Source: Cyclobacteriaceae bacterium (GTDB lineage Bacteria > Bacteroidota > Bacteroidia > Cytophagales > Cyclobacteriaceae). Taken from it: 64,000 nt of DNA. A model generated the notes under the pieces. It ran no database searches. It worked only from the letters and a program-made list of their open reading frames with translations, and was not told the DNA's origin. Location of the stretch: contig JALONI010000002.1 in assembly GCA_025455015.1 (NCBI GenBank), positions 21,809 through 85,808 of the forward strand, read 5' to 3'. Each line of letters opens with the position of its first letter. The first letter of the stretch is position 1. The position numbers were made by a program, and so were the translations under genes. Shown piece after piece: positions 39,461 to 50,881 of the stretch.

Positions 39461-42421
39461 TTATTCGCCCAATAGCGCGGGGTGGGCTTGCACAAACTGC
39501 CGAAGCTCGGCCACGGGCAGCAGTTCCCCCAACGTATTCAGCGTTTGTTGCGCTTCCTCGGCATACCCCAACCGGGCCGCCTGCAGGGTATAGGCTTTCA
39601 ATACTTTTATGGACTCGGGCTTGGCCAACAGGCCTTCGGTCAGTATTGAAAGTGGTTCCAACGAAGTGGCATCGGCAGCGGCAAAGAATTCCGCACCGGC
39701 TACAATGGCGTCTTCCAAGAATGGACCATGTGCCGCCACAAACCGATAATGGTCGGCAGCCGCACGAGCGTTTCCTTCCTGCTGGGCCAAGGCCGCCAGG
39801 GCGTATTGGTACTCCGCGCGCCATGGATGCGTGGGCCCCAAAGCCTTCAACTGTTGTTGCACCGCCACCCACTGTTGCGCTTTGACAAACTGAACGAGGC
39901 TGAAAAGAATAATGTCCGTGCGAAGCGAAGACGCGGGCACGGGCCATTCGTTAAGCCTGTTCATGCACGCGCGCGAGGCCGCCTCGTGCCCGGCTGCCCA
40001 CAAGCGCTTGGCACGGTCAACGGTGACGGCCGCTTTTGCCTGTGGTTCGCGAATCGATGAAAGAGCCTGTTCAAACGCTGCCTCGGTGGGCGTCTTGTAG
40101 GTGGCGAAGAGTATCTGCTGGCGGTCACTCCATGCCGGGCTACCTACGGTTGCGCGAAGGACATCCGCTGTTTCGCGTGCGAGGGTGGCCACCGCTGCAT
40201 CGGTGGACGTGGCCAAGCTATCCCACAGGGTGAGCGCATCGGCCCTGCGGCCCTGCTCGATCAAGGCAATGGCCTTTATGACCTCACCTTCGCGGCCTGC
40301 TTCGGCTGCATAGCCTCGGCTGCCTTCCCAGTTTCCTGCGTGGGCATGCCAGAGTGCGAGCAAGTAGGCATACTCCGGGCGCCTGGCCTTGAAGTTCAAT
40401 TCCTGAATCAACGAAACGGCATCGCGCGCGAGGCCCAGCCGGTAATAGCCGTGGGCGGCTGCCATCAACAGCGATGGTTCAAAAAACTGATTGGATGGTC
40501 TTCGCGCCAGCGTGGTCACCGCCTTTAGTGTACCCGTATCCAGACGGTGAAGTTGGTTGATCAGTTGGTTCACCAACCGCACGCTGGTGTACAATGACAA
40601 CACGGTGTCGGCAGGCAGGCGCAAGGGCAGCGTCAGTTCGCGCTGCTGCCTGTTAGCCAAGGCAAACGCGTTGGCCAGCGCGCCTTCGCTATTCGTCTGG
40701 GTAGCCAGCAGCAACGAATCGGCAGGCACCGCCACGCGTACCTGAGCGGCAGTTGCTAAAAAATTGGTTTCCGCTGCCGAGGCAACTTGTGTGGTATTTG
40801 CTTGCGCGAAATAATAAAAGGCTGAATCCGCGGAGTTGATGTGAGCGTGGGTGGATCCCAGCGCCAACCGCACCGCCCCGTCCTGGGGAAATCTTTTCCG
40901 CGCTTTGTGAAGCGTCTCCAACGCATCCAGCGGCTTGCCCTGCTGTAACTGCAGGCTGCTTTGATTGATGTAGGCCCACGCATCATCTCCGGCCATGGCC
41001 GCGTAGCCGTAAGCCTCGATGGCTTCCGTCCATCGTTGATTGACGGTGTGTATGTTGGCCAACACATAGTTGCCGTGATGTGTATATTTTTTGTAGCGTG
41101 CTGCGTTCTCCAACTCTTCCTGCGCGGCTTCCACTTGCCCGTTACTCAAATGCCAATCGGCCAACCCCAAGAGATAGCCCGAGGTGGCGCGGTAGACTGA
41201 GCTTGTCCACACGGCATATACAAAGAAGGCAACCGTGGCGATGGTGGCCCCGATGCGAAACGTGACAAACGGCATCACCTTGGGTTTGTACAACACTTTG
41301 TAAACGGCCACGTTATCGCCCAACAAGGGAACAAAGTTGATGGCCATGTATAGAAAGAAGATGATGCCAAATCCCAAATGGCCGAAGAGAATGATCTGGC
41401 GCGCGAGTTGCAGCAGCGGATCGTTGTGGGTAGCCATGAAAAAGGCCAGCGAACTGGTCACGGCCGTTACCAACGCCACATAAAAGTACGTGGCCGCAGG
41501 GTCGGGCGAAAAGATTGACTCATAGGTGGGGTGCTGCCTCCGAAAGCCCCACACGCCCACCACCATGGTGGCGGTGAGCAGCAGGTACACAAACAAGGGG
41601 TCGATGTTCCAACGGATCAGGTAGATCGAATCGGCATACAACAGAAACACATTGAGCAGATACACCACGGCCCCGATCAGAAAGTGGCGTAAACTCTTCT
41701 GCGGCCTTCCTTGCCCGATGATCCAAACAAAACCCGCCATGATCTCGTGAGCCGATAGCAAGATGACGAGCAACGCCATCAGCAACACGGACGGCACCAG
41801 GCGCACGGCCAACAGCCCCAGCGGATCGGGTACTGAAGCGAAGAAGAAGAGGGTGACCACCACGCCTACCGTAACAACGGAAAAAACCAAAAAGCGCACC
41901 GTCCATTGTGCCTCTCGCCCCACCCAATGAAAATACACAAGGGCAATTGAGTACACACAAACGATGCCCACTAACGGCACTTGATTGGCTAACCCAAAAA
42001 GTCCGAACGCGGGCACGCGCAAGCTTACCCAGCAAACTACCCACACCGCAAATCCCAGCAGAAACCAAAATCGCGGCAACGCAGAAATGACCGTTGCCAT
42101 CACCACCAGGCAGGCCAGCATAAGGGCAACAAAAACGTAGGCGGCCGGGCGATTGGGGTTGAATAAACTACCTTGCACCGATTCATAAATCAGGTAGTTA
42201 TCGGCTGGCTCAGGCAATGAAAAACCACCTACGGAAAGCTGACCGGTGACAACGGGCAGCAGCACGCGTTGCTCCAACTGCTCGGGTTTGATTACCGGAG
42301 CCGGCTGCCGATCATACGCATACCAGACATAGGCGGTGGCAACCAAAAACAGCGCGGCCAGCACGGCCAGCCATCGTTGCTGGTCTGTTGGCCAAAGTTT
42401 CCAAAAACGGAAGGCGTACAT
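39461..42421 (-). CDS. Large hypothetical protein: polytopic membrane N-terminus plus long TPR-like C-terminus
   Basis: 986-aa ORF; multiple hydrophobic segments in the first ~420 aa, then TPR-like helical repeats. Confidence 0.85.
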   Translation of the reverse strand: MYAFRFWKLWPTDQQRWLAVLAALFLVATAYVWYAYDRQPAPVIKPEQLEQRVLLPVVTGQLSVGGFSLPEPADNYLIYESVQGSLFNPNRPAAYVFVALMLACLVVMATVISALPRFWFLLGFAVWVVCWVSLRVPAFGLFGLANQVPLVGIVCVYSIALVYFHWVGREAQWTVRFLVFSVVTVGVVVTLFFFASVPDPLGLLAVRLVPSVLLMALLVILLSAHEIMAGFVWIIGQGRPQKSLRHFLIGAVVYLLNVFLLYADSIYLIRWNIDPLFVYLLLTATMVVGVWGFRRQHPTYESIFSPDPAATYFYVALVTAVTSSLAFFMATHNDPLLQLARQIILFGHLGFGIIFFLYMAINFVPLLGDNVAVYKVLYKPKVMPFVTFRIGATIATVAFFVYAVWTSSVYRATSGYLLGLADWHLSNGQVEAAQEELENAARYKKYTHHGNYVLANIHTVNQRWTEAIEAYGYAAMAGDDAWAYINQSSLQLQQGKPLDALETLHKARKRFPQDGAVRLALGSTHAHINSADSAFYYFAQANTTQVASAAETNFLATAAQVRVAVPADSLLLATQTNSEGALANAFALANRQQRELTLPLRLPADTVLSLYTSVRLVNQLINQLHRLDTGTLKAVTTLARRPSNQFFEPSLLMAAAHGYYRLGLARDAVSLIQELNFKARRPEYAYLLALWHAHAGNWEGSRGYAAEAGREGEVIKAIALIEQGRRADALTLWDSLATSTDAAVATLARETADVLRATVGSPAWSDRQQILFATYKTPTEAAFEQALSSIREPQAKAAVTVDRAKRLWAAGHEAASRACMNRLNEWPVPASSLRTDIILFSLVQFVKAQQWVAVQQQLKALGPTHPWRAEYQYALAALAQQEGNARAAADHYRFVAAHGPFLEDAIVAGAEFFAAADATSLEPLSILTEGLLAKPESIKVLKAYTLQAARLGYAEEAQQTLNTLGELLPVAELRQFVQAHPALLGE

Positions 42422-42427
42422 CGCAGG

Positions 42428-42715
42428 CTATTCGATCACTTTGGGAACCCGGAAGTACGTGCCATCGTGGCGAGGCGCATGTTGCAATCCCTTTTCCCGG
42501 GGCAGCATGTGGGCTGGTTCGTCTTCCCGAAGCTGATTGACTTCATGCGTCATGGAGGTGAGCGGTTCCACACCAGCCGTGTCCACTTCGCGCAGTTTTT
42601 CCACAAAAGACAACATCTGGCTCAAGTCCTTCACCATGCCGGCCTCCTCTTCGGGCTTTACCTCCAGCCGCGCCAAGTGCGCCAATTTGTGAAGTGTCTG
42701 TTTGTCGAGTGACAT
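42428..42715 (-). CDS. gatC: Asp-tRNA(Asn)/Glu-tRNA(Gln) amidotransferase subunit C
   Basis: HKLAHLARLEVKPEEE, REDEPAHMLPREKGLQHAP. Confidence 0.9.
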   Translation of the reverse strand: MSLDKQTLHKLAHLARLEVKPEEEAGMVKDLSQMLSFVEKLREVDTAGVEPLTSMTHEVNQLREDEPAHMLPREKGLQHAPRHDGTYFRVPKVIE

Positions 42716-42787
42716 GTATTGGAATCGGGAGCACAAAAATGCAATTTTATCGGCATAATTATTAGCCCGCGCCAAACCTTCCCGCTC

Positions 42788-43918
42788 ATGATCTTTTCCT
42801 CCTTCACCGTGGTGGAGCTTGCCTCTGTACTGGCGGGCCCCAGCGTAGGTCAGTTTTTTGCCGAACTGGGTGCGCGTGTCATCAAAATTGAAAACCCGCG
42901 GGCGGGTGGCGATGTCACACGCACATGGAAATCACCGGGCGAGCGCACGGACGACCGCTCGGCCTACTTCTGCTCGGTAAACTGGGGTAAGCGATCGGTC
43001 GCGTTGGACCTGGGCCAATCCGTGGACCGAGCCATTGCGCACGGCCTGATCCAAAAAGCCGATGTCGTTATTGCCAGCTACAAGCCGGGCGATGCCCCCA
43101 AACTTCAAATGGACTATGAAAGGCTGCAAACCATCAATCCTGCGCTGGTGTATGGAAACATCACGGGGTACGGAGAAGACACCGACCGCGTGGGGTATGA
43201 TGCGGTGGTACAGGCCGAAAGCGGATTCATGCATTTGAATGGAGAAAAAGATGGCGGGCCGATGAAGATGCCGGTGGCGTTGATTGACGTGCTGGCCGCC
43301 CATCAGCTCAAAGAGGGTATCTTGCTGGCCTTGCTGCAACGGCAAATAACCGGGCGCGGAGCCTTCGTAACGGTGTCATTGATGCAAACGGCCTTGTCGT
43401 CATTGACAAACCAAGCAAGCAACTATTTGGTGGGGGGCCAAGCCCCCGGGCGGCAGGGTTCGCTACATCCCAACATTGCCCCCTATGGCGATGTGTTCTC
43501 CACCCGCGACAACCAATCGCTGCTCTTGGCCGTGGGTAGCAACAAACAGTTTTCGCTGTTGCTGGAAGCGCTGGGCCTCGCGCTCACCGCTGATGAGCGC
43601 GAGCTTTTTATGACCAATGAAACACGCGTCCAGAACCGGGCCGCGTTGGCTTCGCGGCTGGCTCCGGTCATCCAAGCCAAGTTGGGCGATCCGCTCATCG
43701 CACAGCTTCGCCAACGCAAAATTCCGGCCGGCATCATTCAACCCGTACCGCGGGCCTTGGCCTTGCCGGAGGCAAGCGCGCTCTTTTTGAAAACGGACTC
43801 GTTTACGGGTCTTCGGAATTTTGTGGCTGACGTCAGCGGCCTTGAGCGGATGCCGCTGTCGCCTCCTCCCCACCTGGGCGAGCACTCCGAAGAAATCAGT
43901 CGCGAAGTGAGGCCCTAA
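42788..43918 (+). CDS. CaiB/BaiF-type CoA transferase
   Basis: VVELASVLAGPSVGQFFAELGARVIKIENPRAGGDVTR. Confidence 0.93.
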   Translation: MIFSSFTVVELASVLAGPSVGQFFAELGARVIKIENPRAGGDVTRTWKSPGERTDDRSAYFCSVNWGKRSVALDLGQSVDRAIAHGLIQKADVVIASYKPGDAPKLQMDYERLQTINPALVYGNITGYGEDTDRVGYDAVVQAESGFMHLNGEKDGGPMKMPVALIDVLAAHQLKEGILLALLQRQITGRGAFVTVSLMQTALSSLTNQASNYLVGGQAPGRQGSLHPNIAPYGDVFSTRDNQSLLLAVGSNKQFSLLLEALGLALTADERELFMTNETRVQNRAALASRLAPVIQAKLGDPLIAQLRQRKIPAGIIQPVPRALALPEASALFLKTDSFTGLRNFVADVSGLERMPLSPPPHLGEHSEEISREVRP

Positions 43919-44811
43919 CGCATCAACAACCCCGCGCCAAACAACAGCACAAACAGCAGCGTAGCCACCGCCATGCGCTTGAGGTAGGGGTCCAACTCGG
44001 AAGAAGGCTTGTGGATGACGGCCCGAGCAATCGGCACGAAAAAAACCACCGTGACCAAGAACAACAATTGCCAAGGCGAATGCCAATGTAGAACGGTGTA
44101 CGCGAGTGCCGCCCCCAATCCCACCACAATCAACCCCGCATGGTAATGGGCTGCCCATTTTTTACCCATGCGCACGGGCAGCGAGAACTTACCGGCTGCC
44201 CGGTCGGACTCAATGTCACGAACGTTGTTGATGTTGAGCACGCCCACTGCAAAAGCCCCGCAACTGATGGCTGGCAAAACAACGGCATAGTCAAGCTGCC
44301 GGGTCAATAAGTAATAGGTGCCCCCCACGCCCACCCAGCCAAAGAAAATCATGACAGACGCATCACCCAACCCCACGTAGCCATAGGGTTTCTTGCCTGC
44401 GGTGTAGCCCACGGCCGCCAAAATACTAAGCAGGCCGAGCGCTAAAAAAAACAAAAACGCGCGTGCGTTCCATCCAAAGGCCATGTACAGCAGCGCGATA
44501 CCCGATACCAGGCTCAGCAGTGCAAAAATCCAAACAGCCCGTTTCATGGCCTGGCGCGTAATGGCGCCCGACTGCACCGCCCGCGCGGGCCCTTGCCTAC
44601 CGGCATGATCAGCCCCGTGCACGGAATCGCCATAGTCGTTGGCTACGTTGGAAAGTATCTGCAACAAGACCGTGGTGATCATACACCCGATCAACACGGG
44701 TAGGTTAACACGGTGAGCCGAAGCGGCCAAAAATCCTGCCATGCCAATGGAGGACAACGCCAAGGGGAGTGTACGCAATCGAAAGGCCGCAATCCAAGGT
44801 TTCCATGACAT
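43915..44811 (-). CDS. menA: 1,4-dihydroxy-2-naphthoate octaprenyltransferase
   Basis: QILSNVANDYGDSVHGAD prenyltransferase motif; NNVRDIESDRAAGKF. Confidence 0.92.
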   Translation of the reverse strand: MSWKPWIAAFRLRTLPLALSSIGMAGFLAASAHRVNLPVLIGCMITTVLLQILSNVANDYGDSVHGADHAGRQGPARAVQSGAITRQAMKRAVWIFALLSLVSGIALLYMAFGWNARAFLFFLALGLLSILAAVGYTAGKKPYGYVGLGDASVMIFFGWVGVGGTYYLLTRQLDYAVVLPAISCGAFAVGVLNINNVRDIESDRAAGKFSLPVRMGKKWAAHYHAGLIVVGLGAALAYTVLHWHSPWQLLFLVTVVFFVPIARAVIHKPSSELDPYLKRMAVATLLFVLLFGAGLLMR

Positions 44812-44895
44812 GCCGCAAAGATAACCGGCCCCATGCCGCGGTCAAACAAGTGACACGGCCGCGCTTCTCCAACAAGCCGTTTTTCCGGCTTGGTG

Positions 44896-45921
44896 CTAAT
44901 CGGGTTTTCTGCGGAGCTTGGTGCCAAACACGGGCACCGACACGCGCACCTGGGTGTAAAAGTTGCGTTCCGTCAGGCCGGGCCGATAGCCCACCTCGGC
45001 CCCGTAGCCCCAACCCCACTTGCGGTTAAACTTGCCGTCCACGCCCAGGCGAAATCCCACATTCCTGACGCTGAGCGCCTCAGTGGAGTAGGTATCACCC
45101 GCATAGCGAATATCATCCAGCCGATACGAAGGGGCGTAGAGCACATCCAAAAAGTACGTGACCAGGCCGTCATCCGCTGCGTTGTCAAATCCGTCAAAGC
45201 TATACGCCACGTTTCGAATCCGCGTAAGCGAGCCACCCAAATACAAGGCGGTGCTGTACACATTGCTGTAAATATTCATGGCGCGGGTCACGTTGTCTTG
45301 GTCTTGATAGGTGGCCGGCAAGACGATGGCGGCATTGCTTGTGCTGGGCAGACTGCTTGGCGTTAAGCCTTGTGCAACCAACGCACGACTGATGTCGGTT
45401 GTGCTGTTCCAAAAAATAACACCGGTCCGCGCCCCGATAATCTGCCGTACTTTGGCCGGTACGCGTGCCTGTTCCGGAATTTTCGCAGCAAAGCGTGTGC
45501 TTTTGTCGGCTGCTTTGTACTTAACCATTTTAGTGGTGCTGTTGATCTCTTTATCCACGATATGGTACGTGCCTCCCAACTCAAAATAGTTAAACACCTC
45601 GGTGTCGTTATCCACGGTGCTGTTGTCCGCGGCCGCGGAGCGCGCCATATCAAAAAACTGGCGTCCGTACGTTTTGCGCAACTGGAATTTCACGTCAAAC
45701 TTGGTGGTGTGGAAGTAACTGACGTCAAACCCAAATCCTGCGTTCACGTTGGTGGCAAACAGCTCGCCATACAGCGGCTGAAAGCCAATGAAAAGCCGGT
45801 TGATGGAGTACGGCTCGTCATACAGTTCTTCATAACCCGGATTTTCGTCATCGGCTTGTGCCCACGCCCACCCGGGCGCCATGGCTGCCAAGACCCACGA
45901 GAGAACGACCATTCGAAACAT
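44896..45921 (-). CDS. Putative outer-membrane/secreted hypothetical protein
   Basis: Signal peptide; alternating amphipathic beta-like pattern. Confidence 0.7.
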   Translation of the reverse strand: MFRMVVLSWVLAAMAPGWAWAQADDENPGYEELYDEPYSINRLFIGFQPLYGELFATNVNAGFGFDVSYFHTTKFDVKFQLRKTYGRQFFDMARSAAADNSTVDNDTEVFNYFELGGTYHIVDKEINSTTKMVKYKAADKSTRFAAKIPEQARVPAKVRQIIGARTGVIFWNSTTDISRALVAQGLTPSSLPSTSNAAIVLPATYQDQDNVTRAMNIYSNVYSTALYLGGSLTRIRNVAYSFDGFDNAADDGLVTYFLDVLYAPSYRLDDIRYAGDTYSTEALSVRNVGFRLGVDGKFNRKWGWGYGAEVGYRPGLTERNFYTQVRVSVPVFGTKLRRKPD

Positions 45922-45995
45922 AGCTGGCAAAAATATTGGTGAAAATAGGGAAAAGCGTGGTCTCGCGCGGATGGGTGTAAGATATTCGGCAAAAA

Positions 45996-47729
45996 TCACT
46001 TAAACGGCTGGTTCACCTCCCAAAACACAGGCTGGCCCTGCCGAAACACGATGAACGGAACCAACCCATTGTCGCCCGCGGGTTGGAGGCGGTAGCCCGT
46101 CATCACATGCCCCTTCACGGTTTGCTCTTGCATAAACGGTTGGAAGTGGTCGCCATACAGGTGCAATGCGCGGCCCATCACCAACATGAATTCGTATCCG
46201 ATTTTGGCGTAGTCGCCCGGCAGCAGGCCATGCATGTTCCAGTAGCGCTTTCGAAATTGGCGCAGGGCCGGGTCGCCCAACAGCGTAAAGTTGGGTGCGG
46301 CCAGCGCTGTCCACACCTTCTCAAATTTGCGGTAGTCCATGGAGGTATCTTCCAGCCAGCTTTCATCGCCAATAACCAAAATGGAATCACCCCGCGCCTC
46401 CACGGCATTCATGATTTTGGTGTAGTACAACGGGTCGTTGGTAGCCGCGAAGATGGCACCGATGCTGTCGCGTTTTAGCTTGAATACCTTGGGGTTTTTC
46501 CACTCATCGTATTCGGTGGCGGCCGTGAGTACCGACAAGATGGTGCCCGAATTTTCGCGCGTGAGCCCTTGGGCAAAAACCACTTTCAACCCGAGGCTGT
46601 CCGCTTTGCCGATGAAGTGTTTGGCCATCACCGAATCGCGCGAGGTGCTCCCGAAATAGACAAGGCAATACTTGTTTTTTGCTTTGGCCGCGGCCAGCTC
46701 GGCCGAACGTCTGGCCACCGTGGCATAGCTGGGCTGAAACAACAAAGCCGATGGGTTGCCCCGCACAAAATCCGGATTCCCCGACACCGGGTTTACCACC
46801 AGGGCTATCTCCTGCTCGCTGGCAAACGCGCTCACCCATTTGGCTTCTTCGGGAAACAACGGCCCTACGATCAAGTCCATCCCCTTCATTTCTTCTTTTT
46901 CGAGAATTCGCCTGGTCACCTCTCCATTCTTTTCATTGTCATACGCCAGCAAATCGATTTTGATTCCCTCTCGCGAAAGCGAGTCCACCGCCACGCGCAT
47001 GCCGCTGTACAAATCCAACACGTATTGGTTTTTCTTTTTGTTGGGCGATGGGTCCAGGGTGGAAGCCAAAAACGGCATGATCACCGCCACCTGGTACTTT
47101 TCTTTCTTGGTGGATGGCGAGGGCGTTACGTAGTCATCCGACAAAAAGCCAAACCGGTTCACCACGGAGTCGACCGTGTGTTGTTCGCGGTGAAACGGAT
47201 CTTTGATTAACTGTTTGAGAAATGCATCAGCCACTTCGCGGTCGTACGGGTTTTCTTCCAGCAGCATGCGCAACGTTTCCACATCGCCCACCTTGGCCAA
47301 GTGAAATTTTTTCAGGTTTTGCAAATCGATGGACAGGCTCTTGGAAACCTCTTGGGCGGCCACCATGGCCTGAAAATATTCGCGCTGCTCAAAAAACAGG
47401 ACGGTGAGCCAGTAATTCACTTCGGGTATTTGCTCCCACCGCGGATAGAGCTTTTTGATTTGAAAAAGCTGGTCGCGCGCGATCGAAAAAAAACCCAGCT
47501 TGTAAGCCGATACCGCATAGTAAAACGAGGCGTATTCGGGGTATGGGTTTTTACGATCGTAGACGGTCAGCGGCATAAAGGCATCCATGGCTTTGCTGTA
47601 CTGCCCGGCCGCGAAGAGTTGTTTGGCGTTGGCAAACTCTTCTTTGAAATCTTGCGCATGCAGCGGCACGCTGGCGGCCAATACCAGCACCCATAGCGCT
47701 CTGTTTATCGTTGCCTTTGCTGTTATCAT
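45996..47729 (-). CDS. TPR + periplasmic-binding-fold (Peripla_BP_6-like) protein
   Basis: Signal peptide, N-terminal TPR-like helices (YSKAMDAFMPLTVYDRKNPYPEYASFYYAVSAYKLG), then VAVIMPFLAS...DLYSGMRVAVDSL...DLIVGPLFPEEA. Confidence 0.85.
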   Translation of the reverse strand: MITAKATINRALWVLVLAASVPLHAQDFKEEFANAKQLFAAGQYSKAMDAFMPLTVYDRKNPYPEYASFYYAVSAYKLGFFSIARDQLFQIKKLYPRWEQIPEVNYWLTVLFFEQREYFQAMVAAQEVSKSLSIDLQNLKKFHLAKVGDVETLRMLLEENPYDREVADAFLKQLIKDPFHREQHTVDSVVNRFGFLSDDYVTPSPSTKKEKYQVAVIMPFLASTLDPSPNKKKNQYVLDLYSGMRVAVDSLSREGIKIDLLAYDNEKNGEVTRRILEKEEMKGMDLIVGPLFPEEAKWVSAFASEQEIALVVNPVSGNPDFVRGNPSALLFQPSYATVARRSAELAAAKAKNKYCLVYFGSTSRDSVMAKHFIGKADSLGLKVVFAQGLTRENSGTILSVLTAATEYDEWKNPKVFKLKRDSIGAIFAATNDPLYYTKIMNAVEARGDSILVIGDESWLEDTSMDYRKFEKVWTALAAPNFTLLGDPALRQFRKRYWNMHGLLPGDYAKIGYEFMLVMGRALHLYGDHFQPFMQEQTVKGHVMTGYRLQPAGDNGLVPFIVFRQGQPVFWEVNQPFK

Positions 47730-49255
47730 TACTCCCATTCAATGGTGGCCGGTGGCTTTGAGCTGATGTCGTACACTACGCGGTTTACACCCTTCACTTG
47801 GTTGATGATGTCTGACGATACGTCACTCAAAAAGTCATGCGGCAAATGCGCCCAATCGGCCGTCATGCCATCTACGCTCACCACGGCCCGCAGCGCCACC
47901 ACCCGCTCATAGGTGCGTTCATCGCCCATCACGCCCACGGTGTACACGGGCAGCAGCACGGCACCGGCCTGCCACACTTTTTCATATAATCCATGTTTGC
48001 GCAAAGCCGCAATGAACAGATGATCCACGTTCTGCAATATTCGTACCTTTTCTTCGGTAATCTCGCCCAAGATGCGAATGCCGAGCCCGGGGCCCGGAAA
48101 CGGGTGGCGCCCGAGGATGAGCGGGTCAATGCCCAGGGTTTTTCCCACCAGCCGCACCTCGTCTTTAAACAATGTGTTCAGCGGCTCCACGACTTTGAGC
48201 TTCATGGTGGCCGGAAGTCCCCCCACGTTGTGGTGCGACTTGATGGTGGCGGAGGGCCCCTTGACCGACACCGACTCGATCACATCCGGGTAGATCGTGC
48301 CCTGGCCCAACCATTTCACATCGGTGATGCGGTGCGACTCTTGGTCAAACACATCAATAAAGGTTTTGCCGATGGCTTTGCGTTTTGCCTCCGGCTCGGA
48401 CAGGTTGGCCAGCGCTTGATAAAATTGATCTTTGGCATCCACGCCCTTGATGTTCAACCCCATGTGCCGGTAAGAAGCCAGCACCTGCTCAAACTCGCCT
48501 TTGCGCAGCAACCCGTTATCGACAAAGATGCAGTACAGGTTTTTGCCAATGGCCTTGTGGATCAGTGTGGCAGCCACGGTAGAGTCTACCCCTCCGGAAA
48601 GCGCCATGACCACTTTGTCATCGCCCAGTTGCTTTTGCAAGGTTGCGATGGTTGATTCCACAAACTGATCGGGTGTCCAATCCTGCGCACAGCCACAAAT
48701 GTGTACCACAAAGTTGCGCAACAAGTTCTTGCCTTCCAGCGAGTGGGTCACTTCGGGGTGAAACTGGATGCCGTACACGGACGCATTTTTCTTTTTGAAG
48801 GCCGCCACCTTGACAGACGGGGTGCTGGCAATTACGTCAAACTGATCGGAAAGAGAGGCTATGGTGTCGGAATGCGACATCCACACTTGCGAATCGAGCG
48901 ATATTTCTTTGAGCAGGTCAACGTGGTGATCTACCGTGGTGAGTTTGGCACGGCCATACTCGCGTATTTGAGACGGCAACACGGTGCCCCCGCTTTTATG
49001 GGCCAGCAATTGCGCTCCGTAGCACACGCCCAACACGGGCAACGCGCCCAGCAGGCCCAGGTCAAGGTCGGGCGAACCGGCATCGCGCACGCTGCACGGG
49101 CTGCCCGACAAGATAACCCCCTTTATGTCGCGGGTGAGGGCGGGCAGGTGGTTGTAGGGGTGAATTTCACAGTAGACGTTCAGTTCGCGTACCCTGCGGG
49201 CGATAAGCTGGGTGTATTGCGAACCGAAGTCGAGGATGAGGATTTGCTCTGGCAT
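47729..49255 (-). CDS. guaA: GMP synthase (glutamine-hydrolysing)
   Basis: [53 protein letters not shown]. Confidence 0.97.
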   Translation of the reverse strand: MPEQILILDFGSQYTQLIARRVRELNVYCEIHPYNHLPALTRDIKGVILSGSPCSVRDAGSPDLDLGLLGALPVLGVCYGAQLLAHKSGGTVLPSQIREYGRAKLTTVDHHVDLLKEISLDSQVWMSHSDTIASLSDQFDVIASTPSVKVAAFKKKNASVYGIQFHPEVTHSLEGKNLLRNFVVHICGCAQDWTPDQFVESTIATLQKQLGDDKVVMALSGGVDSTVAATLIHKAIGKNLYCIFVDNGLLRKGEFEQVLASYRHMGLNIKGVDAKDQFYQALANLSEPEAKRKAIGKTFIDVFDQESHRITDVKWLGQGTIYPDVIESVSVKGPSATIKSHHNVGGLPATMKLKVVEPLNTLFKDEVRLVGKTLGIDPLILGRHPFPGPGLGIRILGEITEEKVRILQNVDHLFIAALRKHGLYEKVWQAGAVLLPVYTVGVMGDERTYERVVALRAVVSVDGMTADWAHLPHDFLSDVSSDIINQVKGVNRVVYDISSKPPATIEWE

Positions 49256-49292
49256 GCGCAAAAATAAGGGGTTGGCGGCAGAGAACAAGAAC

Positions 49293-49646
49293 CTATTCCC
49301 CTAAACCCAACTGGAAGCTGAGGGCTTCAATCACTTCGTCTCGCGTTGCCCGATCGCTTACTTGGCCATATCGAAGGTCCAACCTGCGTTTATCAACCGT
49401 GCGTATTTGATGACACAAAACAATCGACTCGTTGGGCAGCCCAAATTGACCCGCACGAATCAATGCTTCATTAGGATAGATTGTGCGACCCGGTTTTCTG
49501 GATGTGATTGGTAGAATATTGACGGTGTTCAGCAAATCATTGATTTGATCCTCGCTAATGATCAAGACAGGCCTTGACTTACCTTGCTCCGACCCAATTA
49601 CCGGGTCGAGGTTTGCCCTATAGATGGCCCAGCGCTCGTACTTCAT
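49293..49646 (-). CDS. MazF/PemK-like mRNA interferase toxin
   Basis: [26 protein letters not shown] ... ILPITS ... [17 protein letters not shown]. Confidence 0.9.
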   Translation of the reverse strand: MKYERWAIYRANLDPVIGSEQGKSRPVLIISEDQINDLLNTVNILPITSRKPGRTIYPNEALIRAGQFGLPNESIVLCHQIRTVDKRRLDLRYGQVSDRATRDEVIEALSFQLGLGE

Positions 49647-49649
49647 GCA

Positions 49650-49880
49650 CTATGCGTTATCAGCATCTGCCTGACGGAAATCCAACGAAATTTCATCAAC
49701 ATCGGCTTGAAAAAGTGGATCGGTAGCTGCCCCGCTCAATTTATGCAGCTTTGCATCGTGGCTATCACTCACTTCATCCACTGTAACCCAAACTTTTTTC
49801 TGCGTTAGCAAATGCTTTGGCAGCTTGATTACGAGTTTTTCACCCTCTACTTCATAGATACTCCGATAGGACTTGGTCAT
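49650..49880 (-). CDS. Cognate antitoxin of the MazF-like toxin
   Basis: Small ORF ending 3 nt before the toxin ORF; MTKSYRSIYEVEGEKLVIKLPKHLLTQKKVWVTVDE (AbrB/MazE-like start). Confidence 0.75.
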   Translation of the reverse strand: MTKSYRSIYEVEGEKLVIKLPKHLLTQKKVWVTVDEVSDSHDAKLHKLSGAATDPLFQADVDEISLDFRQADADNA

Positions 49881-49938
49881 AAGCGTTTCCATTAGTATTG
49901 ATGGTGAAAGGTACCAATTTAGCCGCTTCTTTAAAACC

Positions 49939-50784
49939 TCACTCTTCAAAACTCCAACAGTGCTGGGTCAGGTAGCCCGCGGCATCGTCTACGCCTGCCG
50001 CGAAAGCTTTGGCCAGGCAACGGCACGCTTCCGTCTCACGCTTGAGTTCCAGCAGGGCAGCCCCCTGGTAGAAGAGCAAGGTGGCATTGTCGGCATCGAG
50101 GCGTTGCCCCAGTTGCAGATACTCCCATGCTTTTTCGAATCGCTCCTCTTGCAGCGCAAACGAGGCCCCGTACAAATACAACGAGATAACCGTAGCATTG
50201 ATTTCGATGCCCCGATCAATCGCCAAAAAGGCACTGTCGGGTGCACCTGTGTTGAAGTATGCCACGGCCAGGTTCACTTCTACTTCGGGGTCCTCGGCAA
50301 ACTGCCTAACGATCAGCAGATCGCGTTTGGCCGATTCATAATTCCCTTGCCGAAGCGAAAGCGATCCGCGCCAGCGCAACAAGTTGGGGTTCTGCCCCTG
50401 CAGGTCAATGGCGGCATTCACGTCCTCCCATTGCCCCTCCTCATCGCCCAACGCCTGGCGGATCAAACCGCGCAAAATGCGCCCCTGAAAATTTGCCGGG
50501 GCGGCCGTCACCACCACGTTCAGGTCTTTTTCCGCCTTCTCAAATTGCTCGGTGCTGAAGTAACAAACACCTCGTTTATACAGCACGGCATAGGGCATTT
50601 CGCTTTTCGACTTCACGGCATCATTGATGATGCGGGAGTAGAAGGGCTCCGCCTCCACATATCGTTCGACCCGGTACAGCGTATCGCCCTGCGCTTCCCA
50701 ACTCTTCCACAACGCATTTTGGCCCCAAACCCACGCAGCACCCAAGGTCATCACCGCTGTCAACAACGCAGTTTTTAATTTCAT
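49939..50784 (-). CDS. TPR repeat protein, secreted
   Basis: Signal peptide MKLKTALLTAVMTLGAAWVWG; successive TPR motifs. Confidence 0.85.
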   Translation of the reverse strand: MKLKTALLTAVMTLGAAWVWGQNALWKSWEAQGDTLYRVERYVEAEPFYSRIINDAVKSKSEMPYAVLYKRGVCYFSTEQFEKAEKDLNVVVTAAPANFQGRILRGLIRQALGDEEGQWEDVNAAIDLQGQNPNLLRWRGSLSLRQGNYESAKRDLLIVRQFAEDPEVEVNLAVAYFNTGAPDSAFLAIDRGIEINATVISLYLYGASFALQEERFEKAWEYLQLGQRLDADNATLLFYQGAALLELKRETEACRCLAKAFAAGVDDAAGYLTQHCWSFEE

Positions 50785-50827
50785 ACCGTCATTAAAAGTG
50801 GAAAAATACGACAAATGAGGGCTGCAC

Positions 50828-50855
50828 AAAAAACGAAAGCCCTCTTGCGAGGGCT
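50828..50855 (-). terminator. Rho-independent terminator of typA
   Basis: AGCCCTC (50838-50844) / GAGGGCT (50849-50855), TTGC loop, T6 on minus strand. Confidence 0.85.
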
Positions 50856-50881
50856 CTGTGCCGGGGTCGGGGCGTTGCCCG

